Positions 36,650-45,389 of a stretch of 64,000 bases of DNA are shown one piece after another. The notes beneath the pieces were generated by a model that had not been told where the DNA came from, did not search any database, and worked only from the letters and a program-made list of their open reading frames with translations. The stretch is taken from positions 1,054,001-1,118,000 of the forward strand of contig NZ_JANQBQ010000001.1 in assembly GCF_024723825.1 (NCBI RefSeq). The letters run 5' to 3'. The stretch is from Romboutsia lituseburensis (GTDB lineage Bacteria > Bacillota > Clostridia > Peptostreptococcales > Peptostreptococcaceae). The translations under genes and the position numbers were made by a program. How positions within the stretch are numbered: position 1 is the first letter of the stretch; each line of letters starts with the position of its first letter.

Positions 36650-37897
36650 ATGAATTTAATAAAAAGTTCTTTATCTAATTTAAAAGGTCATAAACTTAGA
36701 GTATTTATAACTTTACTTTGGATTATAATGGGTATTACATCAGTAATACTTGTAAGTTCTATCGGTAATGGTCTAAAAAAAGAAGTTTTTAGTTCAGTTG
36801 ACAAAGTCAACCCTAATAAAACAAGAATTTCATTTGAGCCTACAGATCAAAATATGTCTAGCATGACAGCATTTTTACAACCATTTGCTCTAAAAGATAT
36901 TGAAGAATTATCTTTTGTGGAAGGCGTTGAAAGAATAGGACCTGCTAAGGAAGATTTTGATATGAACTCCAGTTATTTTTCTGAAGCATCTTTTGATAAA
37001 AAGACTACTTCTATTGAAGTAAATGAGTTGAAAAAAGATACAAAAGTAAAAGCTTCATATGGTCGAAATTTTTCTTTAGAAGATAATGATAGAAAAGTAA
37101 TTATGATAACTATGCAAAATGCAACAGACTTATTTGGTGATGCAGAAAAAGCTATAGGTAAAGGTATAACTATTAGTGGTTCAACATTTGAAGTAATAGG
37201 TGTTGTTGATGAGAGTTCTCTGACTACTAACACTGAAGAAAATAACAGTGGCATGATTGCTGGTATGTATAGCGGTGACTTTACTTATGCTACATCTTAT
37301 ATGCCAAAGAAATCTTTTGATTCTTTAATGAATCAATACTCTTATCCAACTGAAATTTATGGACTTGATTTAATAGTTTCTAAAGGATATGATGTATCTG
37401 AAGTAGCTTACAGAGTTTGTGATAAGTTATATGATTTACATCCAGATATTGACGGTTCGTATAACCCTCAAGATCCATCAGAACAAACTCAAGAGCTTGA
37501 AGCAATGGTTTCTAAAATAAACTTATTTATAACTGCTATAACTGCTATATCTATGTTTGTAGGTGGTGTAGGTGTTATGAATATAATGTATGTATCTGTT
37601 ATGGAACGTCAAAGAGAAATCGGTATTAGAAGAGCTATAGGTGCAAAGCCTAGACATATATTATTCCAATTTTTAACCGAAGCTGTATTTATAACGGTAT
37701 GTGGTGGAATACTGGGAATAATAATAGGATTTATAGTAGTTAACTATGCATCTAACTATTTACCATTTAAAGCTATTCCTAATGCTAACAGCTTATTCTA
37801 TGCATTTATTGCAACTGTTTTAACTGGAATCGTATTTGGTATTGTTCCTGCCCTTAAAGCATCTAAATTAGATCCAATTAAGGCCATTTACAAATAA
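36650..37897 (+). CDS. ABC transporter permease (MacB/FtsX type)
   Basis: A 415-residue membrane subunit with four helices: one near the N-terminus (about 20-40) and three near the C-terminus (about 280-305, 335-360, 375-400). A large extracytoplasmic MacB-PCD domain (about 45-265) lies between. The FtsX block VGVMNIMYVSVMERQREIGIRRAIGA (about 307-332, of which ERQREIGIRRA is the hallmark) and the ending ALKASKLDPIKAI are typical. It starts after GGAGGTG with 6-nt spacing, 3 nt after the ATPase stop codon, completing the adaptor-ATPase-permease operon. In Clostridia such operons are often linked to peptide or antibiotic stress; no two-component regulator is adjacent here. Confidence 0.92.
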   Translation: MNLIKSSLSNLKGHKLRVFITLLWIIMGITSVILVSSIGNGLKKEVFSSVDKVNPNKTRISFEPTDQNMSSMTAFLQPFALKDIEELSFVEGVERIGPAKEDFDMNSSYFSEASFDKKTTSIEVNELKKDTKVKASYGRNFSLEDNDRKVIMITMQNATDLFGDAEKAIGKGITISGSTFEVIGVVDESSLTTNTEENNSGMIAGMYSGDFTYATSYMPKKSFDSLMNQYSYPTEIYGLDLIVSKGYDVSEVAYRVCDKLYDLHPDIDGSYNPQDPSEQTQELEAMVSKINLFITAITAISMFVGGVGVMNIMYVSVMERQREIGIRRAIGAKPRHILFQFLTEAVFITVCGGILGIIIGFIVVNYASNYLPFKAIPNANSLFYAFIATVLTGIVFGIVPALKASKLDPIKAIYK

Positions 37898-37918
37898 TAC
37901 ATACTAATTTTATATAAA

Positions 37919-37960
37919 TAAAAATGAGTATACCTTAAACTTAAGATATACTCATTTTTT
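37919..37960. terminator. Bidirectional intrinsic terminator
   Basis: A long stem (AAAAATGAGTATA with TATACTCATTTTT plus an inner TTAA/TTAA pairing) separates the plus-strand efflux operon from the minus-strand phosphatase gene and can serve both. Confidence 0.85.
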
Positions 37961-37971
37961 TATTTATATTT

Positions 37972-39132
37972 TTAATAAAATTCAACTTCTATAATCTTAC
38001 CTAATCCTGACAAAGTATTTTTTAGTTCATTTAAAACATATAACTTAATACTTAATTCATTTGGAAAATCTGGATTTTGATGAGCTGGATTTATAGCTCT
38101 CCCTATTATAAATTTTATATGTGTACAATCCTCGTAAAGCATGCGAGCTAACTTCGATGCTCCATCATCTTCATATAAAAACTTTAAATCAGTTGCTACC
38201 TTTACTTTTTCTAATATTTCAGTTGCTTTTCTTATAGTTAAAACACCTTCTGTAACAAGATCTATTCCATTTATATAACCAATTGGCGGTATATCTTTAT
38301 CAACTACTTTAAAACTTGTTTTAACCTCTTCATTTAGCTCCCTCGCAACAATATTTCCAGCAGTCCCCCCACAAACAATTCTTCTTCCATAAGTAGACAT
38401 TATCTTTTTAACGATTTGATTATCCATTTCAGGATTTATAGGAGGTCCTGAGAATAATATAGCTTTTTTAGGCATAACTGCCTTTATAGTTGCAACTGTT
38501 GTATCATCTCCTGGTTGCTGCATATATAACTGGTCACATGCACCTAATAACAAATTAGTTACTGTCTTAGCTGACATATTTTTGTTTGTATTTTCCTTTA
38601 GATATTTTTCAATATCTTCCCATTGCCATCCTAAATTCAATACCTTCCCTACCCCAGCGTGCACAACTCCATCACTTACAAATACCAATATATCTTTTTC
38701 TTTAAGTTTAAACTTGCTTTCTTTTATTTTCCTGCCATTAATTTCAGTAGTACACCACTCTATTTTTTTTATTTCTCTATCACTTAAAAAGAAAATACTT
38801 GGATTATCAAATTCAGCAACATATGCCATACCATCGTTTTCAACTTTTATTATAGTAAACGTCGAATACGCTAAATTTCTTTGTGAACATACCGGAAGTG
38901 TATGTATAACAGTATCTACTACTTCTTCTATAGGTAGACCCTCTTTTAACATGGTTAAAGCTATCTTAGCTGTTAATGTAGCCAAAATATTAGCCTTTAC
39001 ACCACTGCCTAATCCATCTGACAAAACCGCAATAAACTTTTTTTCATCGTGGTAAAACTCAACTTTGTCTCCGCATAACTCTTCTCCATATTTATTTAAA
39101 CTGCTGCTGGCAAAATCTATAAAAAATTTCAT
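37972..39132 (-). CDS. SpoIIE-like PP2C protein phosphatase of the hydrogenase-sensor operon
   Basis: A cytoplasmic Ser/Thr phosphatase of 386 residues with the SpoIIE-type PP2C domain at about 1-215. Metal-binding aspartates lie in VLSDGLGSGVKA (about 36-47), VFVSDGVVHAGVG (about 150-162) and PGDDTTVATIKA (about 206-217). The C-terminal half (about 230-386) resembles no catalytic family that I know and may bind the partner. The ATG overlaps the hydrogenase-like gene's stop codon (ATGA), so it is translationally coupled. There is no membrane part, unlike true SpoIIE. Likely it turns a redox or H2 signal from the upstream proteins into dephosphorylation of an unknown target (inference). Confidence 0.87.
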   Translation of the reverse strand: MKFFIDFASSSLNKYGEELCGDKVEFYHDEKKFIAVLSDGLGSGVKANILATLTAKIALTMLKEGLPIEEVVDTVIHTLPVCSQRNLAYSTFTIIKVENDGMAYVAEFDNPSIFFLSDREIKKIEWCTTEINGRKIKESKFKLKEKDILVFVSDGVVHAGVGKVLNLGWQWEDIEKYLKENTNKNMSAKTVTNLLLGACDQLYMQQPGDDTTVATIKAVMPKKAILFSGPPINPEMDNQIVKKIMSTYGRRIVCGGTAGNIVARELNEEVKTSFKVVDKDIPPIGYINGIDLVTEGVLTIRKATEILEKVKVATDLKFLYEDDGASKLARMLYEDCTHIKFIIGRAINPAHQNPDFPNELSIKLYVLNELKNTLSGLGKIIEVEFY

Positions 39133-40841
39133 TTTTTACTTGTATCCTCCTGAATAAGATTTTTAAGTTGAGTTAATGTTACCTTTGTTTCTGCCGTAGT
39201 TTCACCCAATAAACTTGCAATTTCCTGTGCTACTGTCATTTGTTTATTTATAACTTTTTGAGCCATATTTATGGCATCTATTTTCATGTTCTGAATTGAT
39301 TGTTGTTGTTTTTCATCCTTTGTTATATCATCTGCAATCCATAACATAACTTGGTTTTTTTCTAACCATATTATACTTTGTATTATTGTTGATTGATTAT
39401 ACTCTAGCAATACTTTTTCTTTATAGACATTAACCTTATTTTTCTTTATATTTTCAAATTTATTTCCATCTAAAAACATTAATATCGGAAGACCTATAGC
39501 CTTTTTATTTGTAATATCAAAAAACTTTTCAGCTGATGGATTTAATTGTACTATATCTAATTTTTTATTTATTATAGCTATCATATTAGGGGTCATATCA
39601 AATATGATATTTGTTAAATTTTCAGCTCTTTCCCTCATAAAAGGTAAGCACATATTTACTTCCGCCATATTATTATACACTGCTATAGCTTTTTCTTTGC
39701 ATGTGTGATATCCACAACTACCGCAATTCAATTCATCATTTTTATCATGTTTCCCCATACTTTTCATTATTTCTCTTAATTCTTCTTCTGTTGGTTGCTT
39801 TAGTAAAATTTCTTTAGATACAAAATTCTTTTTTATAGAAACCTGTGAGATTATATCATTTATTTTAGAATTGTCTTGATTCTTTTCTTTGTTAACTCTT
39901 TTAGCGTATTGTTTAAGATTTTCCTTTCTTTCATAGCATGTTATATTATCATGAGGCATACCAGATCCATTTACACAGCTATGCCTACAACTATTCATAT
40001 CAATTAATGAATTTTTAAGTTTCCCTTTTTTTAATTCATCTAATATTTTTATACAATCATCTATCCCATCGACTTGTATAATACTTTTTTTAGGATTTTT
40101 TTCTTCTATATGCTTTGTTGGCCCTCCAATTATAGGTAACAGTCTCTTATCTTTACTAACATAATCAAATGGCTCTTCACCAATAATTTCTAAATCTATA
40201 TTTTTTTCTTTAAACCAATTTTGAAGTTCTTCAAATGTTAATACAATATCTATAGATTCATCATCATGTCCATCTGTTTTTTTAGCTAAGCATGGGCCTA
40301 TAAATATAACTTTTGTCTCTTTTCCATATATACTCTTTAATACTCTTGCGTGAAATATTGCTGGAGATGCTACAGGTATAATATTATCATTGAAATCTTT
40401 ATAATATTTTTCAATTAACTTATTTACCGAAGGACAAAAACTTGTTATATATGTTTTGTCATCATCTAAGTTTGCATATCTTTCATATTCGTTTATAATC
40501 GGATCTACTATTGATGCTGTTTCTTCTACATAATCAAATCCTAGCAGTCTAAGTGCCTTAGGAATTTTATTACTATATTTTCCAAATATAGATGCAAAGC
40601 TTGGAGCTATCGATGCTACTACTTTTTTTCTACCACTTATATAATGTTTAACCATTTCAATTTCTGAACGTATTAATTTTGCATTTTGAGGGCATGCTCT
40701 AAAGCATCTACCACATACAATACATCGATCTTTCATTATCTGAGCTTGGTCATTTTTAACCCTTATAGCATGTACTGGACAAGCTCTTAAACATGCATAA
40801 CAATTTTTACAATTAACTTTAGAAAAACCCATAACCCACAT
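39129..40841 (-). CDS. Hydrogenase-like iron-sulfur sensor with PAS domain (HydS type)
   Basis: A 570-residue cytoplasmic protein. Domains in order: two 4Fe-4S ferredoxin sites (CKNCYACLRACP and CIVCGRCFRACP, residues 11-53), an [FeFe]-hydrogenase large-subunit region (about 75-320), a further iron-sulfur motif (LNCGSCGYHTC, about 370-380, with a fourth Cys in MCLP), and a PAS domain (about 405-510), then a short helical end. The three hydrogenase motifs are present but altered: TSFCPS for TSCCP, GPCLAKK for MPCxxK, and CRHSCVNGSG for the CxxxC motif. The cysteine that relays protons is replaced by Phe. This architecture is that of group C sensory hydrogenases. ATG at 40841 has an AAAGGGGAAG site. 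Confidence 0.9.
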   Translation of the reverse strand: MWVMGFSKVNCKNCYACLRACPVHAIRVKNDQAQIMKDRCIVCGRCFRACPQNAKLIRSEIEMVKHYISGRKKVVASIAPSFASIFGKYSNKIPKALRLLGFDYVEETASIVDPIINEYERYANLDDDKTYITSFCPSVNKLIEKYYKDFNDNIIPVASPAIFHARVLKSIYGKETKVIFIGPCLAKKTDGHDDESIDIVLTFEELQNWFKEKNIDLEIIGEEPFDYVSKDKRLLPIIGGPTKHIEEKNPKKSIIQVDGIDDCIKILDELKKGKLKNSLIDMNSCRHSCVNGSGMPHDNITCYERKENLKQYAKRVNKEKNQDNSKINDIISQVSIKKNFVSKEILLKQPTEEELREIMKSMGKHDKNDELNCGSCGYHTCKEKAIAVYNNMAEVNMCLPFMRERAENLTNIIFDMTPNMIAIINKKLDIVQLNPSAEKFFDITNKKAIGLPILMFLDGNKFENIKKNKVNVYKEKVLLEYNQSTIIQSIIWLEKNQVMLWIADDITKDEKQQQSIQNMKIDAINMAQKVINKQMTVAQEIASLLGETTAETKVTLTQLKNLIQEDTSKK

Positions 40842-40861
40842 TTTATCTTCCCCTTTATCTT

Positions 40862-41107
40862 TTAAATATATGGCATAAACTCAGCTTCAAATATTTGCCT
40901 TGCATTTTCTTTTGAAACAGAAAATACAATATCATCCCATCTCATAACTGAAACTGCATCTTTGCATTTACCCAGGCAAAATGAAGCACAAAGTTCTATT
41001 TTATCTCCTAATTTATACTTATCTATTTCTTCTTTAAAAATTTCTATAACCTCATATGATCCCTTTATATGACATGCACTACCTATACATATTTTTATAG
41101 ACTTCAT
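40862..41107 (-). CDS. Thioredoxin-like [2Fe-2S] ferredoxin
   Basis: A small cytoplasmic electron carrier of 81 residues with the NuoE/HoxE-like four-cysteine pattern: CIGSACHIKG (C-x4-C, about 6-15) and CASFCLGKC (about 40-48). It should pass electrons to or from the hydrogenase-like sensor encoded 20 nt downstream; the two genes and the phosphatase form an operon. The frame extends to a GTG at 41116, but that codon overlaps the AGGGAG ribosome site, so I start at the ATG at 41107. Family is clear; direction of electron flow is inference. Confidence 0.85.
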   Translation of the reverse strand: MKSIKICIGSACHIKGSYEVIEIFKEEIDKYKLGDKIELCASFCLGKCKDAVSVMRWDDIVFSVSKENARQIFEAEFMPYI

Positions 41108-41183
41108 ATATCTCACTCTCCCTAACCTATATACTTCTGTTTTATAAAAAATTAACTTAGCTTAAACCACCGTTTAGGAACGA

Positions 41184-41226
41184 CACTTTATACTTTCAAC
41201 AACTTCATCCGTTTCTTAAAATGTCC
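41184..41226 (-). repeat. Copy A of a dispersed ~43-bp element
   Basis: On the plus strand it contains CAACAACTTCATCCGTTTC and ends AAAATGTCC. It shares 23 of 30 positions, counted from CAAC to TGTCC, with 45222-45263, the differences being mostly transitions. Both copies lie in the leader region of a minus-strand gene for an iron-sulfur protein. It could be an RNA element or an old repeat; I do not recognise it. Confidence 0.5.
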
Positions 41227-41272
41227 TATGAGATAATTTTAGTTTATTGATTATTATATATCTACAAAAAGT

Positions 41273-41313
41273 AAAAAAATACCTAATTCTAAATAATAGA
41301 ATTAGGTATTTTT
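41273..41313 (-). terminator. Intrinsic terminator after pyrC
   Basis: A 15-bp perfect stem (41277-41291 with 41297-41311) with a 5-nt loop and a T-run on the minus strand. Confidence 0.9.
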
Positions 41314-41315
41314 TA

Positions 41316-42593
41316 TTAATCTTGTTCTATACTTTCAAATACTATATTTCCATTACATATAGTATAATTAATTTTTCCATATAATTTATGGCCTATAAAT
41401 GGTGAATTCGATGATTTTGAAACGAATTCTTTTACTTCATATTCTTCATTAGGATTAAATATTACTAAATCTGCTTTAGCTCCTTCTTTTATACATCCAC
41501 TTTCTAAATTATAAAGCTTAGCAGGATTTATAGTCATTTTTTCAAGCAGCTTCATTATGCTTAAATGTCCTTTTCTAACTAAATGAGTTACACCTAAAGC
41601 TAAAGATGTTTCAAGCCCTACTATTCCACTTGGTGATTTAACAAAATCTACATTTTTTTCTTCACTTGTGTGTGGCGCATGGTCAGTTGCAATTATTTCT
41701 ATAGTATCATCTTGTAGTGCTTCAATTATGCTGTATTTATCATCTGCAGTCCTAAGAGGTGGATTCATTTTTGCATTAGTTTTATATATCAAAACGTCAT
41801 CCTCTGTTAATGTAAAGTGATGTGGTGTCGCTTCTGCGTATACATTAGCTCCCAATCTTTTAGCTAGCCTTACAGCTTCTACAGAAGCTTTTGAACTTAT
41901 ATGTTGTATATTGACTTTTGCACCAGATTTTAAAGCTAGCATACAGTCTCTAGCAACCATAACATCTTCTGCTACATTTGATGCACCTACTATCCCCATT
42001 TGCTTAGATATTTTTCCATCATTTATCCCTGCACAAGTTATTAGTGATGGATCTTCTTCATGAAAACTTAATGGTACATTTAATTCTTTGGCTTTATTCA
42101 TAGCCTCTAAAATTATATCGCTATTCATTATTGGTAAACCATCATCACTAAATCCTATAGCACCACTATTTTTAAGATTTTCCATGTCTACTAGTTCTTC
42201 ACCTTTAAATCCTTTTGTTATTGATCCAACTTGCAATACATTTATAGGTGAATTGTTAGCTTTATTTTTTATATAGTTTAAAGTTTCTGTATTATCAACA
42301 ATAGGATTTGTATTTGCCATACATACCACTGTTGTAAATCCTCCTCTTGCTGCTGAGTTAGATCCACTTTCTATGTCTTCTTTATAGGTAAATCCAGGAT
42401 CTCTAAAGTGTACATGTACATCAATTAACCCAGGTGAAACTATACTTCCACTTGCATCAATTACTACTTCATATTCACTTGTTATTTGAAATTTACCTAT
42501 CTTTTGTATAATATCATTTTTTATAACTATATCTAAAACTTCATCTCTTTTAGTACTTGGGTCTATTACTCTACCATTTCTTATAAGTATCAT
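41316..42593 (-). CDS. pyrC: Dihydroorotase
   Basis: A cytoplasmic zinc amidohydrolase of 425 residues that reversibly cyclises N-carbamoyl-aspartate to dihydroorotate. Metal-binding His pair in GLIDVHVHFRDPGFTYKED (about 56-74), AARGGFTT (about 84), a further His in VPLSFHEED (about 175), IQHISSK (about 230) and the catalytic Asp in IIATDHAPHTSEEK (about 301-314). The HFRDPG form belongs to class I PyrC rather than to hydantoinase or allantoinase. The usual pyrimidine neighbours (pyrB, pyrD) are absent; it sits 2 nt after an M20 hydrolase gene, with the ribosome site GGAG at the end of that gene. This suggests a role in pyrimidine breakdown as well as synthesis. Confidence 0.92.
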   Translation of the reverse strand: MILIRNGRVIDPSTKRDEVLDIVIKNDIIQKIGKFQITSEYEVVIDASGSIVSPGLIDVHVHFRDPGFTYKEDIESGSNSAARGGFTTVVCMANTNPIVDNTETLNYIKNKANNSPINVLQVGSITKGFKGEELVDMENLKNSGAIGFSDDGLPIMNSDIILEAMNKAKELNVPLSFHEEDPSLITCAGINDGKISKQMGIVGASNVAEDVMVARDCMLALKSGAKVNIQHISSKASVEAVRLAKRLGANVYAEATPHHFTLTEDDVLIYKTNAKMNPPLRTADDKYSIIEALQDDTIEIIATDHAPHTSEEKNVDFVKSPSGIVGLETSLALGVTHLVRKGHLSIMKLLEKMTINPAKLYNLESGCIKEGAKADLVIFNPNEEYEVKEFVSKSSNSPFIGHKLYGKINYTICNGNIVFESIEQD

Positions 42594-42595
42594 GT

Positions 42596-43810
42596 CTATA
42601 ACTCTCCTTTTAGATATTCATACATAACTTTACATCCATCGTATATACTTAATAATGACGAAAATTCACTTTTATTGTGGCTTATACCTCTATAGCAAGG
42701 TATAAATATCATGGCTGTATCACAAATTTTGCTAAACGCCATAGCATCGTGACCTGCACCACTTGGCATAACCTTATGAGATATTTTTAATTTTTCACTA
42801 CTCTCTATTAACTTTTTTTGTATATAAGAACTCATTTTAACAGGATCAAATCTACCTGTGTCTTGAGCAAATATTTCTACATTTCTTTTTTTCATAATTT
42901 CTATTATGGTGCTTTTCATATAAGATTCTATTTTGTCTAGACTATCTATGTCTATTCCTCTTATGTCTACTCCAAGAGTCACCTCACCAGGAATTACATT
43001 TAATACGTTCGGTCCATTGTTTATAACACCTACTGTAGTTACTGATTTTCTATAACTTTCATCCATTCCAATCTTTTCTAATCCTAATATAAGTTCTGAT
43101 GCTGCACAAAGAGCATCATTTCTCATATCCATAGGTGTAGCTCCTGAATGTTCAGCTTCTCCTAATACACTTATTTCAAATCTTCTAGGACCTGCTATAT
43201 CAGTTACTATCCCTACCTTTATTCCATATTCTTCTAATACTTTTCCTTGTTCTATATGTAATTCTAAATACTGCTTTATATTTTCAATCTTTTTAGGGTT
43301 TAAACTATATCCATTACTATAAAATATATCCACTATATGTCTACCTGTTTTGGAAACTAGTCCCTTTATATCATCTTTGGTTAATTCACCTGTTATTAGT
43401 CCACTACCTATAGTACATTTTCCAAAGTTGCTTGATTCTTCACATCTAAATGCAGCTACTCTTATTGGTATATCTAAATTTTCATATTTAGCCCACTTTA
43501 AAATTAAAAGCCCAGCTATTACTCCAGATACCCCATCGTATCTTCCACCATTTACCACAGAATCTAAATGAGATCCCATTAAGTAATATGGCTTTTGTGA
43601 TATATCATTTGCAACATATGTATTTCCAACTTCGTCTATATAAGTATAAAATCCCTCTTCTTCACCCAATGACTTAAACATATTGTGCATATCATCTTCT
43701 ACTTTAGTATATCCAAGTCTAGTTACTCCGCCATATGAATTGGCTCCAATATCGTAAAATTTGCTAAAAATATATTCTAAATACTCTATATCTTCTCTTT
43801 TTGAAGCCAT
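42596..43810 (-). CDS. M20-family N-carbamoyl-amino acid / ureido amidohydrolase
   Basis: A cytoplasmic metal-dependent hydrolase of about 404 residues in the hydantoinase/carbamoylase family. Metal ligands are in MGSHLDSVVNGGRYDGVSGV (His and Asp, about 77-96), AFRCEESSNFGK (Glu pair, about 120-131), LELHIEQGKVLEE (His, about 185-197) and SGAGHDAMAF (His, about 362-371). The family splits carbamoyl groups to ammonia and CO2 from allantoate, N-carbamoyl-beta-alanine or N-carbamoyl-L-amino acids. Because it precedes pyrC by only 2 nt, N-carbamoyl-aspartate is the attractive substrate. GGGGGA lies 7 nt before the ATG at 43810; the upstream in-frame ATGs have no good site. Confidence 0.87.
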   Translation of the reverse strand: MASKREDIEYLEYIFSKFYDIGANSYGGVTRLGYTKVEDDMHNMFKSLGEEEGFYTYIDEVGNTYVANDISQKPYYLMGSHLDSVVNGGRYDGVSGVIAGLLILKWAKYENLDIPIRVAAFRCEESSNFGKCTIGSGLITGELTKDDIKGLVSKTGRHIVDIFYSNGYSLNPKKIENIKQYLELHIEQGKVLEEYGIKVGIVTDIAGPRRFEISVLGEAEHSGATPMDMRNDALCAASELILGLEKIGMDESYRKSVTTVGVINNGPNVLNVIPGEVTLGVDIRGIDIDSLDKIESYMKSTIIEIMKKRNVEIFAQDTGRFDPVKMSSYIQKKLIESSEKLKISHKVMPSGAGHDAMAFSKICDTAMIFIPCYRGISHNKSEFSSLLSIYDGCKVMYEYLKGEL

Positions 43811-43959
43811 ACTCTTGTCCCCCATTGTTTGAATTTTTAACACATTTGTGTATATTTTTATTCTATTATACATTATGTAAAATTTATTTTAAACATAATT
43901 ACGAATTATTTTTAATTTTATTATTGTATAATTCATATTTTAATTAGATTTATAATTAT

Positions 43960-45108
43960 TTATTTTATCAACTTAAATATAAAATTTCTTTTTATATCAA
44001 CAGCTTTTTTAGGACATAGTTCATGACAACAATAACATCTTATACAATTGTCTAAGTTTATAGTTACTTTATTCTCATTAAAGCTCATAACCTTAGCAGG
44101 ACAAGCTTGTATACATTTTCCACACTTTATACAGTCTTTATGCCTAACAACTGGCTTAGGTGTTATTATCTTTGTTATAGGTTCATGTAAAAACTTAGGT
44201 AGGCTTGATTTTAGAAGTCTAAAATCTTTACTAGTACTTGGTATTTTAAAATCTTTTATTATTAACTTTTCTATATCTTCCCCTAATACTTTTATATCTG
44301 ATAAATCTTCTTTTATGTATCCTCTTTTTATAGATCCTCTTAAGGTTGGTACTCTATCACTATTTAAATTTATAATTTTACAAGCAACAGCATCTAGAGC
44401 ATAAGGACTTTGAGATGCTAACATCACGCCTATATGTCTTGGTACACCTGCAGATGGTCCATCCCCCTCCATACCTACGACTCCATCCATTATAGTTAAC
44501 GTTGGATTTACATAAGAGCATATATCTAATAATACTTCTTCACAGAATAATTCCTCTGTAGGGAATCTATAATGTATTTCAGCTTTTTTTAATCCTGCTA
44601 TGCATCCATATAAATTTTTAACTCCTCCAGTAAATGTAGCCATACCATGTGTTTTTAATTTACAAACATTTATTATGTAATCAACTTCAGTTATAGGTGT
44701 AATAATGTCCATGTATTTCAGTGCATTTGCCCTATCATTTTCTACTTTTACATCGCTTATATCATAGTTTAAAGTTACCCCTAACTCATCAGCTACATCT
44801 TTCATTCCGCTCGATTTGTAAATTCCCTTTAATGAACTTGCAGTATATGGTCCACCTGGACTATCTCCAATTATAACTTCACAATTTAATTTTAATAATT
44901 TTTCGCATAAGACTTTTACAACCATAGGGTGTGTTGTTGTTGCTTCCTCTGGTCTTTTTTTCATAAGTAAATTTGGTTTTATAAGAACTTTGCTATTTTT
45001 ACTTACAAATTTCTCTATCCCACCTAAATCATCTAACATCATTTCTATAGACTTTTTTATATTTTCATACTCATAATCATTGCACTTTCTTAAAGACACT
45101 AAATTCAT
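43960..45108 (-). CDS. DUF362 protein with C-terminal two-[4Fe-4S] ferredoxin domain
   Basis: A cytoplasmic protein of 382 residues. DUF362 covers about 1-300 (VLIKPNLLMKKRPEEATTTH near 40-60, IGDSPGG, CKLKTHGMATFTGGVKNLYG, MDGVVGMEGDGPSAG). The C-terminus carries two cluster motifs, CIKCGKCIQACPAKV and CIRCYCCHELCPKKA (about 330-375). DUF362-ferredoxin proteins are widespread in anaerobes, and their reaction is unknown to me. I start at the ATG at 45108, because AAGGAG lies 6 nt before it; the in-frame ATG at 45129 has no site. It is a single gene, and a dispersed element lies in its leader. No clear terminator. Confidence 0.9.
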   Translation of the reverse strand: MNLVSLRKCNDYEYENIKKSIEMMLDDLGGIEKFVSKNSKVLIKPNLLMKKRPEEATTTHPMVVKVLCEKLLKLNCEVIIGDSPGGPYTASSLKGIYKSSGMKDVADELGVTLNYDISDVKVENDRANALKYMDIITPITEVDYIINVCKLKTHGMATFTGGVKNLYGCIAGLKKAEIHYRFPTEELFCEEVLLDICSYVNPTLTIMDGVVGMEGDGPSAGVPRHIGVMLASQSPYALDAVACKIINLNSDRVPTLRGSIKRGYIKEDLSDIKVLGEDIEKLIIKDFKIPSTSKDFRLLKSSLPKFLHEPITKIITPKPVVRHKDCIKCGKCIQACPAKVMSFNENKVTINLDNCIRCYCCHELCPKKAVDIKRNFIFKLIK

Positions 45109-45221
45109 AATAAACTCCTTCTTATTCATGTTAATTTTAATTGTAAAATTTTAGAATAATTATATCTATAAAAACTTAACTATATAACTTGTAAATATTA
45201 TTAATTATAAAAAAATCGCTT

Positions 45222-45263
45222 CACTTCTATCTCCAACGACTTCGTCCATTGCTCAGAATGTCA
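45222..45263 (-). repeat. Copy B of a dispersed ~42-bp element
   Basis: On the plus strand it contains CAACGACTTCGTCCATTGC and ends GAATGTCA; see copy A at 41184-41226. On the minus strand the core GAC-GAA-GTC could form a tiny hairpin, and the A copy's GAT-GAA-GTT keeps it with G-T pairs, a weak hint of conserved RNA pairing. On that strand it runs into GCGATTTTTTTA. Confidence 0.5.
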
Positions 45264-45347
45264 TTTTTTACTTTCGTAAAAGCATTGAAATAACTATACT
45301 TAATACATTATCCACAGTTATTTATTTATTATAATACCCTTGCACGT

Positions 45348-45380
45348 AAAAAAATAGAGAAAGCTTACGCTCTCTCTATC
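45348..45380 (-). terminator. Intrinsic terminator after rubrerythrin gene
   Basis: ATAGAGAAAGC pairs with GCTCTCTCTAT (one mismatch) and is followed by seven T residues on the minus strand. Confidence 0.85.
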
Positions 45381-45389
45381 TTATATCTA

